Source of the DNA: Utricularia gibba | Lineage: Eukaryota; Streptophyta; Magnoliopsida; Lamiales; Lentibulariaceae | DNA: 64,000 nt | NCBI GenBank assembly: GCA_002189035.1 | Contig: NEEC01000013.1 | Span: 2,852,001 to 2,916,000, forward strand | Reading direction: 5' to 3' | In this document: piece by piece, positions 34,634-45,441 of the stretch | How the letters are laid out: each line of letters begins with the position of its first letter | Position numbering within the stretch: the stretch's first letter is position 1 | Notes under the pieces: model-generated | Databases searched by the model: none | What the model saw: the letters and a program-made list of their open reading frames with translations, nothing else | Told to the model about the DNA's origin: nothing | Translations under genes and position numbers: made by a program

Positions 34634-37126
34634 CTATACCGGTCGGCTGAAGTAGACGTTCAGGAAAAATCTCGATGGGTTGAAGCCTGTCAAGATAACT
34701 GCAGAACACCACAAAGATAAACATTTGCCCACTTCTGAGGGAACATGCACAAGTTCAGGTATGGTACGGAAATGGACTCACGTATGGGGAAAAGAACAAA
34801 GGAGACACCAATTGGATACAGAAGCAGGGTAGTCCTCTCCAGAAAGGGCAACACTGCAGCACAAAAGAAGCAATACTCTGATATACTGAACTGTATCTCC
34901 AACAACAAGATTAGTTGACGGTTATCAGAGGTTGCATGTTAGTCCCACAGTTAACTTTAAAGGAGGTGAAATAAGGAGACGGGACTCTGCCCATCATCGA
35001 GAAGCAAGCAGGTTCAAAAGTTTGCAACGGTTGAGGAAGAATGAATAGATGTACCCACAATCGGCATCACTAGGGTTCCATAATAGAAGAAGTAGAGATC
35101 AAAAAGAGCAGTGTGGAGTAGAGCTTACCATCGTAGCCTAAGAAATTCAAGTAATGATAGTAGATAGTGGCTGCCATGAAAAGTAAATTTGACAGGATGA
35201 CAGGAAGAAAGCCATGAGCCACAAGCAATGGTGATAGGAAATAATGGAGGACTGCACAGAAACAAAAGGATGTCAGCTCTATTGGGATCTGACCGCAACG
35301 TGGAGATATTCCAAAAAATCTTACCATAAAGTAGCACAAACACGGGGAAGAACGAGTTGCAATGCACATCAAAGGCATACAACCTACAAAAAAAGAATCA
35401 TTTGAGGTAAAAAAACACTAGACAAAAAATCCATTTATGACGGTTGAAGAAACTCGTGGTATTCTGTCTAAACACACAGGAAACAAATGTACGAACACCA
35501 AAGTACTATAAAAAGGGCTTGCCATTCTACATGTTGCTCGACTACATGGCTGTTAACGGTTTCCTCTCGAAGATAATTGTTACTGAAGAACCTGACAAAA
35601 AATCACAGGATCAACTGAGATTCCACGTGTTAGCAACTGGCGACATGATCATTCTCTACATGAAATCATTACTAGAGAAACATTTGCAAAGTTCCATTTC
35701 TTTTCTGTCATGCTAAATCAAATCCGGCATCATTCGTTTCTATAATTTGATCTTCAGACTTCAACTAAGCATTTCCGAGATCTAAAAGACTACTGTGAGG
35801 CATCCTTAAACTTGTTCTTACCAACAAAAAGTTGCCAATATCGCACCAGCCACCAAGAAATGGAAGATTAACACAGAAAATACTACAAAAACAGCATGAC
35901 CTGCGCTGTAATCGTACCTGAACAGAACCAGAGATAGCATAGTACAATGGAAATCAGCACGGTACACTCAAAAGTAAAAAAATACATTTCACGAAGAAAA
36001 TTACCACAGATGCCAATTTTATGTGATTCTAATCTACTTTAAAAATTCTAGAATATCTGAAAACAACTTACGCAGTGCAATAAGCAATTGTGGAAACAGA
36101 CAAAAGCAGACTACATATAACAACAAAAGCAGGATCATCACGAGCCCATTGATTTTTTGTTTCTGCACACACAAAATAAAAGCTGACGGTATTAGCAACA
36201 ACAACATACAAAACAAATGAATGGTATTGTATTCTTTTGAAATCATTCGGCAAGAGAAAATATAAATTCTTGTTGGACTACAAGAATTTATGCTTGAGTG
36301 GAAAGCAACAGAAACGAATTCCAGATAGGAAAGCAATCTTAACTCAGAAAAAGAGGATATTTGATTCGTGAGTGGGATTTACGTAATTTTCAAGTGTTCA
36401 AGTTGAAAGACTCACGCTTGTGATACTTGGTATGCTGGTATCTGTGGTCAGGACGACATGCAAGATTGGAGAAAATGCAATCAGAAACCAAAGAATACAA
36501 GCAAACTTTCACTTAACCACAAAAATGGTGAAATAAAATCATGAAGACCAACATTTTCACCTCTGTTAAGGATCATCAAAACACGAACCAACGGGATGAA
36601 AGAATTCATAATATGGTGCTGGGTGTGTTAGGACATATGGGGATAATCAATACAATGTTTTACAGAAGAAACTTAACAGGATACTCACACAACTTTTGGC
36701 GCTGAGCACAGGTGAAGCATTTGCCAGAACGTGTACTCAATGTCCATTTGCTGCCACTGCAATATCAAAATCCAGTCGCATCACTCAGACAAGATCCCAT
36801 TCTTTACCAGCTAGCTGCGAGCATCTAGTCCGACCCACTCCAAATTCAACACCAAGATTCACAGCACCAAATTAACTAAACCGCCTCTACTCCCACATCA
36901 GCGATTCAAAGGTTAAACAAAAGCATACACCAAAATAACGCAATGCGAAAGGAGGATCGAGATCCGATCTACAGTAATCGCAACAACGGAAATGCATGAC
37001 TGATTCACGCGGGAGATTAAGGCGAAGTGGAGATGGAAAAGAAACCTTGACTATTCTCCGGAGGTAATGAGGGAAGAAAGCGTTGGGCCGTGCAGGGCGG
37101 CCCTTTGAAGACGACGTCGGCAGCAT
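34634..37126 (-). CDS. UNC50: UNC-50 family Golgi membrane protein
   Basis: Ten small exons encode 249 residues: 37046-37126, 36689-36756, 36416-36441, 36072-36162, 35822-35917, 35523-35591, 35325-35383, 35129-35251, 34782-34853, 34634-34698. The protein starts MLPTSSSKGR and runs through HYLRRIVK, WQQMDIEYTFWQMLHLC, the Asp-rich NQWARDDPAF and EWLYAFDVHCNSFFP. Five or so membrane spans and HYFLSPLLVAHGF lead to PFLERTTLLLYPIG and a short tail. UNC-50 is a conserved Golgi protein; in worms it is needed for nicotinic receptor assembly and in yeast (GMH1) it binds Arf regulators. The plant role is inferred to be in Golgi trafficking. The intron after exon 6 has a GC donor (35522-35521). Exon 3 is only 26 bases. 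Confidence 0.92.
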
Positions 37127-37593
37127 CTTCGTCTCTTCCGTTCGATTCGCCTTCCGCCTGAGTGATTTCTCAGGTACTGCTGATTCGTCGCCTGGGTCAA
37201 GAAGACACTATCGAACAATTTTACAATTTTAATCACTCTACCTCTCCGTACTCAATTGAGAATATGTTTTCCTATTATTACGAAAACAAATATATTATTT
37301 TTAAAAATACCTATCAACTTTCTTTTATTTCAATACATTCCCCGTGTGCCGATTGCCATCTCTACAGGCTTCTTCGATGCACAAATCCGTATCACAACTA
37401 CTACAGACTGAAATTGAAATACTGAAACATGCTTCCAGAGTATTAACTAACTAAACTAACTACCCACCACGGCATGGAAAGTAGTAGTCAGTTGCTGCAG
37501 AATGCATTTGAGGAATGCTGCATGCTCTCGGGAACAAACAGTGATCATCTCCCTACTTTCCCCATCAGGCGTTGAGCACATTCCGGCCGATGC
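37127..37593. other. intergenic
   Basis: UNC-50 promoter side and CBSX 3' flank. I see no gene. Confidence 0.5.
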
Positions 37594-39590
37594 TCATGGC
37601 ATCTTCGTCCACTTCTCGGCGTCCTGCTTGATCTGAAGAGCAGCTTTAATGACGTCTCCACGGGTGATAATGCCGATCTAGACAATGGAATGCGGAAAAG
37701 TTTAGTACTACTTTAGTTGTGAATCATGGCAATAGAGTGGGTGGCATCAATTACCAGTCTGCCTTCACCGTCTACAACAGGCAGGCGACGGTACTTTGTT
37801 TGAAGCAGCAACCTGAAATCCACAAGCGGGGTTAGCGATAGCTCAAACCCACATGATGCAGCATCAATAAGTTTTATGCATCTAGGGGATTGCTTTGGGA
37901 TAGCGTGGCAGAGTGCTCCATAGGGGGGTCAAGAGGGGGAAGACACTCTTATTTATTTACCATAAGCTATTCATTTTTCAATCGACAAGTAGATGATGGG
38001 TGTGGAAATGGGTAGAAGACCGAAGAAAAAGATCGAGGCTTACAAGTAACCAGATTGAAGTAAATATATCTACAAGCAAAGAGTGTGATTACTATACACA
38101 AAAGGATTAAATGGTAAGAATTTAAATACCTTGCTGCATCCTCAAGATTTGTGTTTTCACGCACAACAAGGGGGGCAGGAGTCATAAGGTCACCAACAAC
38201 CTTCCCATTCGTTTTGCTAAGTAGCCTCTGAAGCTCGTTAAATGCCTGCCAGCGGCAATATTATAGACTTCAACAAACCAACACATGAGATTCGGAGTTC
38301 AAACGAAAGGAAGCACTGAGTACACCTTCCAAGTGCTGTTCACAACTGGAAATATATTTATATCATTTTGGCCTCCACCTAAATATGACAGATGAAAATA
38401 TGTTAAAAAGGATGAGATATTACACAAGCGAAAAGCGCAACATATCAACTGAGGGAATATCGTGGAATAGGTACCATGCATATATATAACTGACTTCATC
38501 TGTCACCAACTAAAAAATGGATTTTTGCACAATTTTTTTGAATTTTGAACCCGTGTCGAGGGTGCTTTGATGACAGGGAAAATGGGTTTTGAATCAGACT
38601 CAAGAAAAAAAGAAAATGCTGGGAGCAGTCAAGGAAATCAAGGGATACAGAACAAGCAGAGTCTTTTGCATCTATATATGAACAAAACTAGCACCCTACA
38701 TAAGCTTGAAATTAATGGTTTTCCTATGCTTTCTTATCATTTTCAGTCAAGAAAAGCATAGATGTCGAGCATGAAGTTGATTGGTAACAATTGCAATGTC
38801 TATCCTACGCAAAAAACAAGTGTCATGAATTTATCGATACCGGATATGGAGTCGAGGGCTAACAAATCGTAGTCTGAAACAACTCCAACCTGCACCAACA
38901 TGATACATCCAATTAACTAATGACACAATGCAATTCCACCAAAGCTGACGACTTTTCTAAACAGGTAAAAGATGGAATTACCAATCTCCAGTCGTCATCA
39001 ATCACAGGAAATCCAGTCACCCGCTTGTAAACAAGACACTCCAAAGCTGTTACATGGAATGTAACGTTTTAACCGAAAGCAAAAATATATATTGACAGCA
39101 CTTTTGTTGCCCATACCTTCGTCTACCGTAGTTGTAGTTCTTACAACATGCAAATTATCTTTCCTCGTCATAAAATCACCGACCGTGTAAACTACATCTT
39201 GCAACTACACAGAAAAAAGTAGATAAATTCAGCAAAGCTAGAAGCTTAGGCATTGAACGTGATACTACCAAGGACCAACAAATTCTGCGTCTAATTTTAA
39301 CCGGGTCCGCCACTGGATTATAACTAACACGGAGCAATTTTCCTATAGTCAGGATTATGACTTACGGGAACCGAATTAGTGGTACCGTTGGCCGCGACAT
39401 GAATCGAACCCGGCATCCGGAAATCAATAGATCTGCTGCGCTGCAATGAAACTGCAGGCGTAGTGGAGCTGCTTCGGCTGGAGACCCTCGGGATTCGGGA
39501 AACGCATGGCAATCCACAAGCGTGGACGGCGGAAACAACTCCTGGAAATAATAATCCGGCGCGAAAATCAGGAATAACAATGGAATCCAT
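37594..39590 (-). CDS. CBSX: CBS-pair protein, plastid CBSX1/CBSX2 type
   Basis: Eight exons encode 245 residues: 39366-39590, 39117-39204, 38982-39046, 38841-38889, 38326-38378, 38130-38245, 37755-37812, 37594-37677. About 70 residues of Ser/Arg-rich transit peptide precede two CBS domains. The first runs from YTVGDFMTRKDNLHVV through GFPVIDDDWRLVGVVSDYDLLALDSI; the second from VVGDLMTPAPLVVRENTNLEDAA through RRLPVVDGEGRLIGIITRGDV. CBSX1 and CBSX2 bind adenosine nucleotides and activate plastid thioredoxins, affecting H2O2 level and lignification. The loop GGGQNDINIFPVVNSTWK between the domains matches the same subgroup. The first ATG in frame is at 39590; the upstream open codons include only a TTG. 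Confidence 0.92.
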
Positions 39591-40297
39591 AGGCAAATTC
39601 CGCGCGGATAAAGAGCTGCACAGCAGATGATTGATTTCCGGGACTCGAAAGGCCCAAGGCAGATCAGAGAAGGTTAAGGGTCGTTGATCGCGCCGCTTTC
39701 CTCGGTAAGCAAAGAAGAATATCTACGACTCACGAGTTTGCTAGAAACACGCAGGCTTAAAAAGAAATAATTAATTAATTAGTATACACCACGCCAACAG
39801 AAAAGATCCCATGATTGCCACCGCCCACCGCACCATATATAAATAAATACTAACTTACCTCTCAGCGAACTTCGCGTGGCCGTGATGCCGGGATCATTTC
39901 CAAATCGATCAATTTTTTGACAAACAGGTCATACTTCTAAATCATCCTCGAAGCAGTCCCTGTGACCTCACTTCATGATCGTCGGACATCATGCATAAAA
40001 GGCCTCGGAGAATCGCCGTATAAATGAGCAGCAGAGCCTCACCGACGACGATATCGCCTACGCCACCGTCCACTCCGATCAAATCCCCGAGTGGGCCCAG
40101 ATCATGGCGGACTCGGTTACTAAGTATTTTTTTTATTTTGCCTAGCAGACCTGTTTGTTTTTAAAATTTTAATTTTATTGAATTGATTATTTTCTTTTAT
40201 AATTAGTCGCCCAACACAGTGACATGAGGCAAAAATATCTCTGATTAGTGTATACAAAAACACCAAGCAACACGAGGCAAGTTTTATACCTGAAAAG
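39591..40297. other. intergenic
   Basis: CBSX promoter side and CGI121 3' flank. Two TATA-like motifs occur on the plus strand (39834-39842 and 40019-40025), the second overlapping an ATG of a 46-codon ORF that I do not recognise. No gene is called. Confidence 0.45.
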
Positions 40298-41290
40298 TCA
40301 GAGTGCATCTCTTGCGGCAATTCTACAGACTATGGCATCGGACAGTGAAGATACCTGAAGTTCCGGTGCCGGGATCTTGTAATGCTGCAAACAACAGAAC
40401 AAGAATCAGCATGAAAGACGGCACGGGCCGTGCCGTAGCATGTTTTTCTTCACCATCTGAATTCAGATTCTAGTGTTAAACAAGAAAGATATGATAAGCC
40501 TCTCAGACCTTGAGGATCAGGGCATGATCGGCTCCGCTTTCCAGTTTCTCCAATGGGATTTCGATGCCGTTGATCAGACCCTGGAGAGCTTCCATCTAAA
40601 ATTTTGTTTTGTTTTGGTTTTATTAGCAGAGCACTTCTGCAAATTCCCAAACAAGACATGGTTCAGAATCTACCTCTTCATCCGAGGCTCCAAACCGAGC
40701 AGCAAGAATGTAACTTGTGCCTTCAGAAATGCCACACCTTTTCAGGGATTCCGATATCTGAGACAAACACAACCCGATTTCGTTGAATGCATCGAAAGAG
40801 ATGACTAGGAGGCATTGGTTTATTCATCCTCACATGCTTGGAACCAGAGTAGTTGTAAACAAGCTCAGAGTGGAGAGTACGTGTCGCTAATGAATCACGT
40901 GATTTCGCGGTAAGCGCCTTGTACCCGGCAGCGAGGACAGGGAAGACATCTGGAATCTGCCGAATTCCACCGCACATGAACACAGACGACAGTCTATAAA
41001 CTAAATACAGATATGCCTTGATACTCACAAGCGCGGCATTCAGAAATGCGGCTTCAGGTTCTAAAGTTCCCCTTGCAGCAAATCAAGAAGTTCTCTGTAT
41101 CAATTTGCGGCGCGCCAGAAGACCGATCAACAAAACCTTAGAAGAAGATCGGAAAGAAGAACAAGGGACACAGGCAAAACACAATGTCATACTTGGAGTT
41201 GGTGACGTCGGCGAAGAGCGCAAGAGAAAGAGTGGTGCCACGAACCCTCGAATCTCTTCAAGAGCGCAAGAGAAAGAGTCGAACCTTCAT
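40298..41290 (-). pseudogene. CGI121: CGI121/TPRKB-like KEOPS subunit, start region and exon 2 disrupted
   Basis: CGI121 is a subunit of the KEOPS/EKC complex that makes the t6A modification on tRNA. Exons: 41193-41290, 41029-41094, 40834-40956, 40674-40757, 40509-40595, 40298-40384. Recognisable blocks are TLSLALFADVTNSK, IPDVFPVLAAGYKALTAKSR, TLHSELVYNYSGSKH, ISESLKRCGIS, SYILAARF and the ending DAIVCRIAARDAL. Two lesions occur. In exon 1 a 39-base insertion (41247-41285) between two GGTTCG copies adds a TGA (41260-41258) after ten codons. In exon 2 one base is missing at a CCCC run (41069-41072). A second acceptor that starts the exon at 41071 would restore the frame while dropping about seven residues. 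Other exons are clean. It is either a recent pseudogene or a gene with a changed start plus consensus errors. Confidence 0.72.
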
Positions 41291-41423
41291 CGTTCACCTC
41301 TCGAAATTCCGACTGCCCTACCTATGCTTGAAATCCAGATTTAGGGCTTTTTTAACGCCACAAATTGCCCCCAATAAATGGACCAGCCCAATAAGTCATT
41401 AAGAATACGGACCAAAAAGGTTT
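41291..41423. other. CGI121 leader and tRNA 3' flank
   Basis: This short spacer holds the CGI121 promoter/leader. Just past the tRNA 3' end, at 41415-41419 (TTTTT on the minus strand), is a probable RNA polymerase III terminator. Confidence 0.5.
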
Positions 41424-41496
41424 CGCGCCAGGTAGGGGTCGAACCTACGACTTTCTGCTTAGGAAACAGACGCTCTATCCACTGAGCTACAGGCGC
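41424..41496 (-). tRNA. tRNA-Arg (CCU anticodon)
   Basis: The minus strand folds as a full cloverleaf of 73 bases. It has a GCGCCTG / CTGGCGC acceptor stem (one T:T mismatch), D arm GCTCAGTGGATAGAGC, anticodon stem TCTGT/GCAGA with loop TTCCTAA and anticodon CCT (reads AGG, Arg), and T arm GTAGG-TTCGACC-CCTAC. There is no intron. A T5 run follows the 3' end at 41419-41415. Confidence 0.95.
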
Positions 41497-41573
41497 GGTT
41501 ATGTTGAAGTTTATGTGCATTTTTAATATATAAAATATGCAAGCTCTAAAAGTTCTTTTATCCGGCGTCGGAC

Positions 41574-41864
41574 TCATCGATCACCGTCCCTGCCTCCGCC
41601 CTCAGCCGTCGTCTGCGCTTCCGTCCCGAGCACCGGCGCAGCGCGCGGCCGTACGGTGTCCTCTCTCTTCCCTACAAACGCTCCGCATTTCGCCTCTAAC
41701 CAGCTCTCGACATCGAAACCGCCACGGCCCATGATTTTCCCGCCGGTACATAGTCGCCCAATCGCAGCCGCCAGAGCTCCCAGCACCGCCACCACCGCTA
41801 CCACTCCTATCACCGGCCCAAAGGAACCCCCAGAAGTTACCGCCGGTGGAATAGACTGGTCCAT
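41574..41864 (-). CDS. small conserved plant membrane protein, unknown function
   Basis: This single-exon gene encodes 96 residues. The N-terminal part MDQSIPPAVTSGGSFGP leads into one hydrophobic span (VIGVVAVVAVLGALAAAIG, about residues 18-36). A basic region with GGKIMGRGGFDVESWLEAKC follows, then a low-complexity tail. The span plus the FDVESWLE-C segment recall a small plant-only family of uncharacterised transmembrane proteins. No enzyme motif or targeting signal beyond the span is visible. The ATG at 41864 is the only one in frame. Confidence 0.65.
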   Translation of the reverse strand: MDQSIPPAVTSGGSFGPVIGVVAVVAVLGALAAAIGRLCTGGKIMGRGGFDVESWLEAKCGAFVGKREDTVRPRAAPVLGTEAQTTAEGGGRDGDR

Positions 41865-42079
41865 TTACGAATGAACCGGCGCCAGAGGAAGAATCCGTAA
41901 AAGATCCAGAGAGGACGAAACGGAATGATGCTGTAATTCCGTGGCGAACTCATCCACTGCACGCCCAAAAGTATATAATCTTTATCATATAATATAAAAA
42001 TTCACTATCATTTGTTTAAAATATCGACTAATGAGTTCGATTCATCGATTATTGGGATAATTTTAATACATAGGACTCC
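41865..42079. other. intergenic
   Basis: Short AT-rich spacer between the small membrane-protein gene and the BURP gene. Confidence 0.5.
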
Positions 42080-43073
42080 TCACGGTTTAAACCAAACCAG
42101 ATTATCCGGCTGAAAGAAGTGGCAGATCGGCGACGAACCGGGCTCGGTCCTCATGACCCTGAATGCCACGTGGTTAGGGTCCCATTGCGAGGTATCCATG
42201 TGGCACACGGCCACCGCTTCAACCCCGCTGCCGTCGTCGCCGATCAGCGACACCCTGTACACCTCATCTTCGCCGCTGCTCTGCCCATGGCAATAGAATA
42301 CTGCGTAGGGGTACGGCATTTTGTGGCACCCAATAATCCTTTTCGCCCTCACGACCACCGGAGTGGCGGCGACGGTGTAATTTTGGAGAACGGGTATTTT
42401 TGCAGACGGAGGGATTGTGGTTAGGATGCGGAAATCTGAATCGGTTTCCGACGCAAATACTCGGACCAGCATTCCGAGCAATGATTCCAGGGAAGACACG
42501 CAGAATTTCGTTTCACCTGTTGAAACCCAGTCAAAAAAAAAAAAGAATAGTTCTCTGCAGTCGTACGGCCTACGGAAAAACTTATTACCTCGGAGTGGGG
42601 GAGTGTCGCAGTGGCGCAGGGTGGCTTTCACGGCGACCGCCTGCTGGGAGCTCGCCGGCAAGTCGAACAAATCCAGGATTTCCGACAGTCGTTCGAAGGA
42701 GAAAGGAATCGAATCAGATTGCTCTTTGGAGAGAAACCGCGACTGCTTCGAAGGGTCCTTGACCGTGAAGTATACCGGAATCCTCGTTCCCCGCTTCAGT
42801 TCACCGAAATGAAAGAACACATTGAGCTCTGGATGCAAACTCAAAATCTCCTGGGCACCCAGAACCGTGACCCGATCGCCCGAATCGACTATCGGTTTGA
42901 TTCTCCGGTGAGCTCGGGTCTGATCAACCTGCAACATAACATCAAACCCTGCCACCATCTTTCGCAACACGCTGAAAGAAGCAACTGTAAATAAGTATTT
43001 TTTTTACCGCGTAAGCCAGAAGCAAAGGCAGCACAAAGAGAACGAACACCAGACCGCCCTTTCCCGTCAACAT
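42080..43073 (-). CDS. BURP-domain secreted protein
   Basis: Three exons, 43008-43073, 42589-42928 and 42080-42516, encode 280 residues. Exon 1 is a pure signal peptide (MLTGKGGLVFVLFVLPLLLA). The middle part carries ELNVFFHFGELKRGTRIPVYF and SDSIPFSFERLSEILDLF. The BURP domain ends with the four Cys-His pairs spaced CH-x10-CH-x27-CH-x25-CH (CHKMPYPYAVFYCH, VAVCHMDTSQW, PICHFF), exactly the family rule, with the conserved Trp after the last pair (NLVWFKP). BURP proteins sit in the wall or apoplast (USP, RD22, PG1beta and BNM2 groups) and act in development and stress. There is no repeat region between signal peptide and domain, so it is closest in layout to short BNM2/USP-like members. The intron-1 acceptor (exon from 42928) was chosen because it alone keeps phase. 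Confidence 0.92.
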
Positions 43074-43594
43074 TTCTCCTTCACTTCTTCTTCCTCCAGG
43101 AATCCCCACGCCTGAGAGAGACGATGCTCTTAACGCATGCTTAGAAGTTGGTTACATTTTAATAATGCAAGTCAACGCCATGAACGGCAAGGTGGCAGAA
43201 TCTGACTCGCAGAGGGTAACTTTTTCTGTCTGAGTCTAGATGGGAGATTTCTATATGGTGCCACGTTATGATTTCCGTTAGTCAAATCTAATAAACACAG
43301 TGACCTTGGCGGCAAAAATATTTTTTAATTTACACTTAGTTTTGGAACGGGCGGCAGAGCCGGTTGGGCCGGCTTTACGACCCGTCAGATTCGGGCGGCT
43401 AGTGACCCACAAAGAAGATGGTAAATATGGGCCGTTGATGGGCTTTTGTCCTACACAAAACAAGAAATATCCTCGGTTTTGGGACCCACGTCAAAATATC
43501 TCGCGGCACGCGTACGCAGGCTTTAACTTTTGGATATACCCGGGCGTAGGTATGAGCCGTGGGCGAAAGCACTGGCCACTTTAACTGCATCATC
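43074..43594. other. divergent promoter region
   Basis: Lies between the BURP gene (-) and the GRP gene (+). I see no gene. Confidence 0.5.
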
Positions 43595-43602
43595 TATAAA
43601 TA
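43595..43602 (+). promoter_or_regulatory. TATA box of the GRP gene
   Basis: TATAAATA lies 95 bases upstream of the ATG at 43697, consistent with a leader of about 65 bases. Confidence 0.6.
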
Positions 43603-43696
43603 GCGAGCCGGGCCCTGTCTATAGGATATTCAAGGTTCTCGTCCAATAGTTGGTCCTTTGTTTAGTTTAGCTGTTCTTCCTTGCTTGGGTGGAGGT

Positions 43697-44476
43697 ATGG
43701 CGGCGGCGGAAGTTGAATTTCGATGCTTCGTCGGCGGCCTTGCGTGGGTCACGACTGACCAGACTCTTGAGGAAGCTTTCTCTCGGTTTGGTGAAGTTAT
43801 TGAGTCGAAGGTCCGTTGTCGCAGAGATGGATCGGAATCGACTCGATTCGCTCTGATCTGTTAACGTTACTGTGTTACTTGATACTACTGTTACTAAATC
43901 TGAGTTTCTTACTGTTTCTATCTTACGAGTTCGAAGGTACGTCCTGATTCCTGATTATCGTGGATCGGAAGTCGGATTTGCTTTTTTAGGTTGCTAGAAA
44001 TTTGAGATTTGGTGTGGATTTGATTGGATCTGATGTTTCTGTGCTTGGTTTTTGGTTGAATCGAGTAGGTGATTAATGATCGTGAAACTGGAAGATCTAG
44101 GGGTTTCGGATTTGTGACATTCAAGGATGAGCAGGCGATGAAGGATGCGATCGAGGGAATGAACGGCCAGGAGCTTGACGGCCGGAACATCACAGTCAAC
44201 GAGGCACAGTCCCGCAGCGGTGGCGGTGGCGGAGGATTCCGTGGACCTCGCCGCGAGGGCGGATACGGAGGAGGCGGAGGTGGAGGATACGGAGGAGGTG
44301 GAGGATATGGCCGCCGTGAAGGCGGCTATGGACGCGGAGGCGGCGGTGGAGGTGGGGGATATGGCGGCGACCGTGGCTATTCTAGGAACGGTGGTGGAGG
44401 AGGGGGATATGGCGGTGATCGCGGCTACTCGAGAAACGGAGGCGGCGGCGCACCCGATGGAAACTGGAGGAACTAG
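43697..44476 (+). CDS. GRP7: glycine-rich RNA-binding protein (GRP7/GRP8 type)
   Basis: Two exons, 43697-43810 and 44069-44476, encode 173 residues. An N-terminal RRM has RNP2 CFVGGLAW and RNP1 RGFGFVTF, with the intron between helix 1 and strand 2 exactly as in Arabidopsis GRP7/8. From about residue 90 the chain is Gly-rich with repeated GGYGG, DRGYSRNGG and a few Arg, ending GNWRN. GRP7-type proteins are nuclear/cytosolic RNA chaperones that control splicing, the circadian clock, cold and immunity. Length (173 against 176) and intron position fit that clade. The 258-base intron contains a strong alternative donor (see separate entry) that would let the protein control its own splicing as known for GRP7. 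Confidence 0.93.
43935..43942 (+). promoter_or_regulatory. candidate alternative 5' splice site in the GRP intron
   Basis: TTCGAAG/GTACGTCC (donor GT at 43937-43938) is a better donor than the normal TCGAAG/GTCCGT at 43811. Its use would retain 126 bases carrying an in-frame TAA at about 43862-43864. Arabidopsis GRP7 and GRP8 use such a cryptic donor in the same intron for negative autoregulation through nonsense-mediated decay. Use here is inference. Confidence 0.55.
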
Positions 44477-45270
44477 AATCCCGGCCCCTTGACAAATCCT
44501 CATTTCCGAAGTCGGTAGTGTGTTTCATTCAGTCTGGTGTGGTTTCTACGCTTTTCTGGGTCGTCTTTGTTCGCAGCAACTCTTTCCAGTTTTGACGCTT
44601 ATCCCCAAGTCATCAAAAGTAAAGTTTTTTTCCTTGTCAAGTCATATAAGTCACTTTATTACCGATAAAAAAAAAATAATCCGACAAACTTAAATTATAA
44701 ATCACCTCATCAACCCGTTGAATCTTAATGCATCATCACAATCTGTCCCTCATTGAGTTCCGAACATGCACGATGCTAGCAGCATCAAATGCAGTGGAGA
44801 AAAATCCGGTAATAAAAAATCATTAAATAAATTTAAAAAATGTCTTGGGAAGTCGGTATTTGAAATCGGATTGAGATTTCCAATCATCAAATCACCGAAC
44901 ATTTGAAAATTGAAACCGACTTCTCCGCTTCTTCTCCACGCTTCCCGCGGGATCGTTGCGTAGGCGGGAGAACATCGTCGAGTTCGCCTTCTTGTCGAGC
45001 AGATCGTCGTTCGCTTTCTCATCGCGCGGAGTCGCGTATATTCTTATTTCCGTCCGCGTTTAGGAGGTACATTTCTTCCTCACTCTATCCTATTTTGTTC
45101 TTCTCTTGCCATGCACATCATCGGATCCTTGTCAACCGATGTGTGGATTAGCTTTCTTATGTGGAATAAATGAATCCGATTTGAAAGGTATTCGTAGACG
45201 CTTGTAGATTGAGTTAGTCGGTCTGGATCTGGTTTAGGTGATCCAGAGCAATAAGGTAGCTATTTTCCTT

Positions 45271-45441
45271 ACTGCAATCTGTGCAATTTTCCTTTATGCA
45301 GATGCAATCGGTGCATTTTGTTTTGAAATCTCAAACCGAGTTTCATTGGCATTTGTTCTTCGTTGATGCAATCTGTGCAATTTAGGCACGCGATCACTTT
45401 TCGTTTCTCACAGCTCCTTTCTTAGATGCACTCTGTAATTT
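45271..45441 (+). repeat. four dispersed copies of a 19-base motif
   Basis: Variants of GATGCAATCTGTGCAATTT occur at 45271-45290, 45301-45319, 45364-45384 and 45425-45441 in a 171-base stretch, at irregular spacing. The function is unknown. Confidence 0.5.

Noticed and set aside
40024-40161. A 46-codon Ser/Pro-rich ORF on the plus strand after a TATA-like motif
   Set aside because: The ATG overlaps the TATA-like motif and the peptide resembles nothing known; no codon or conservation support.
42916-43008. BURP gene intron 1 ending at TTTCAG near 42977
   Set aside because: That acceptor leads to a stop within ten codons; the acceptor giving an exon from 42928 keeps phase 0.
44175-44492. A 105-codon frame overlapping the GRP Gly-rich exon
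   Set aside because: It is a shadow of the repetitive GGN codons of the GRP coding frame.
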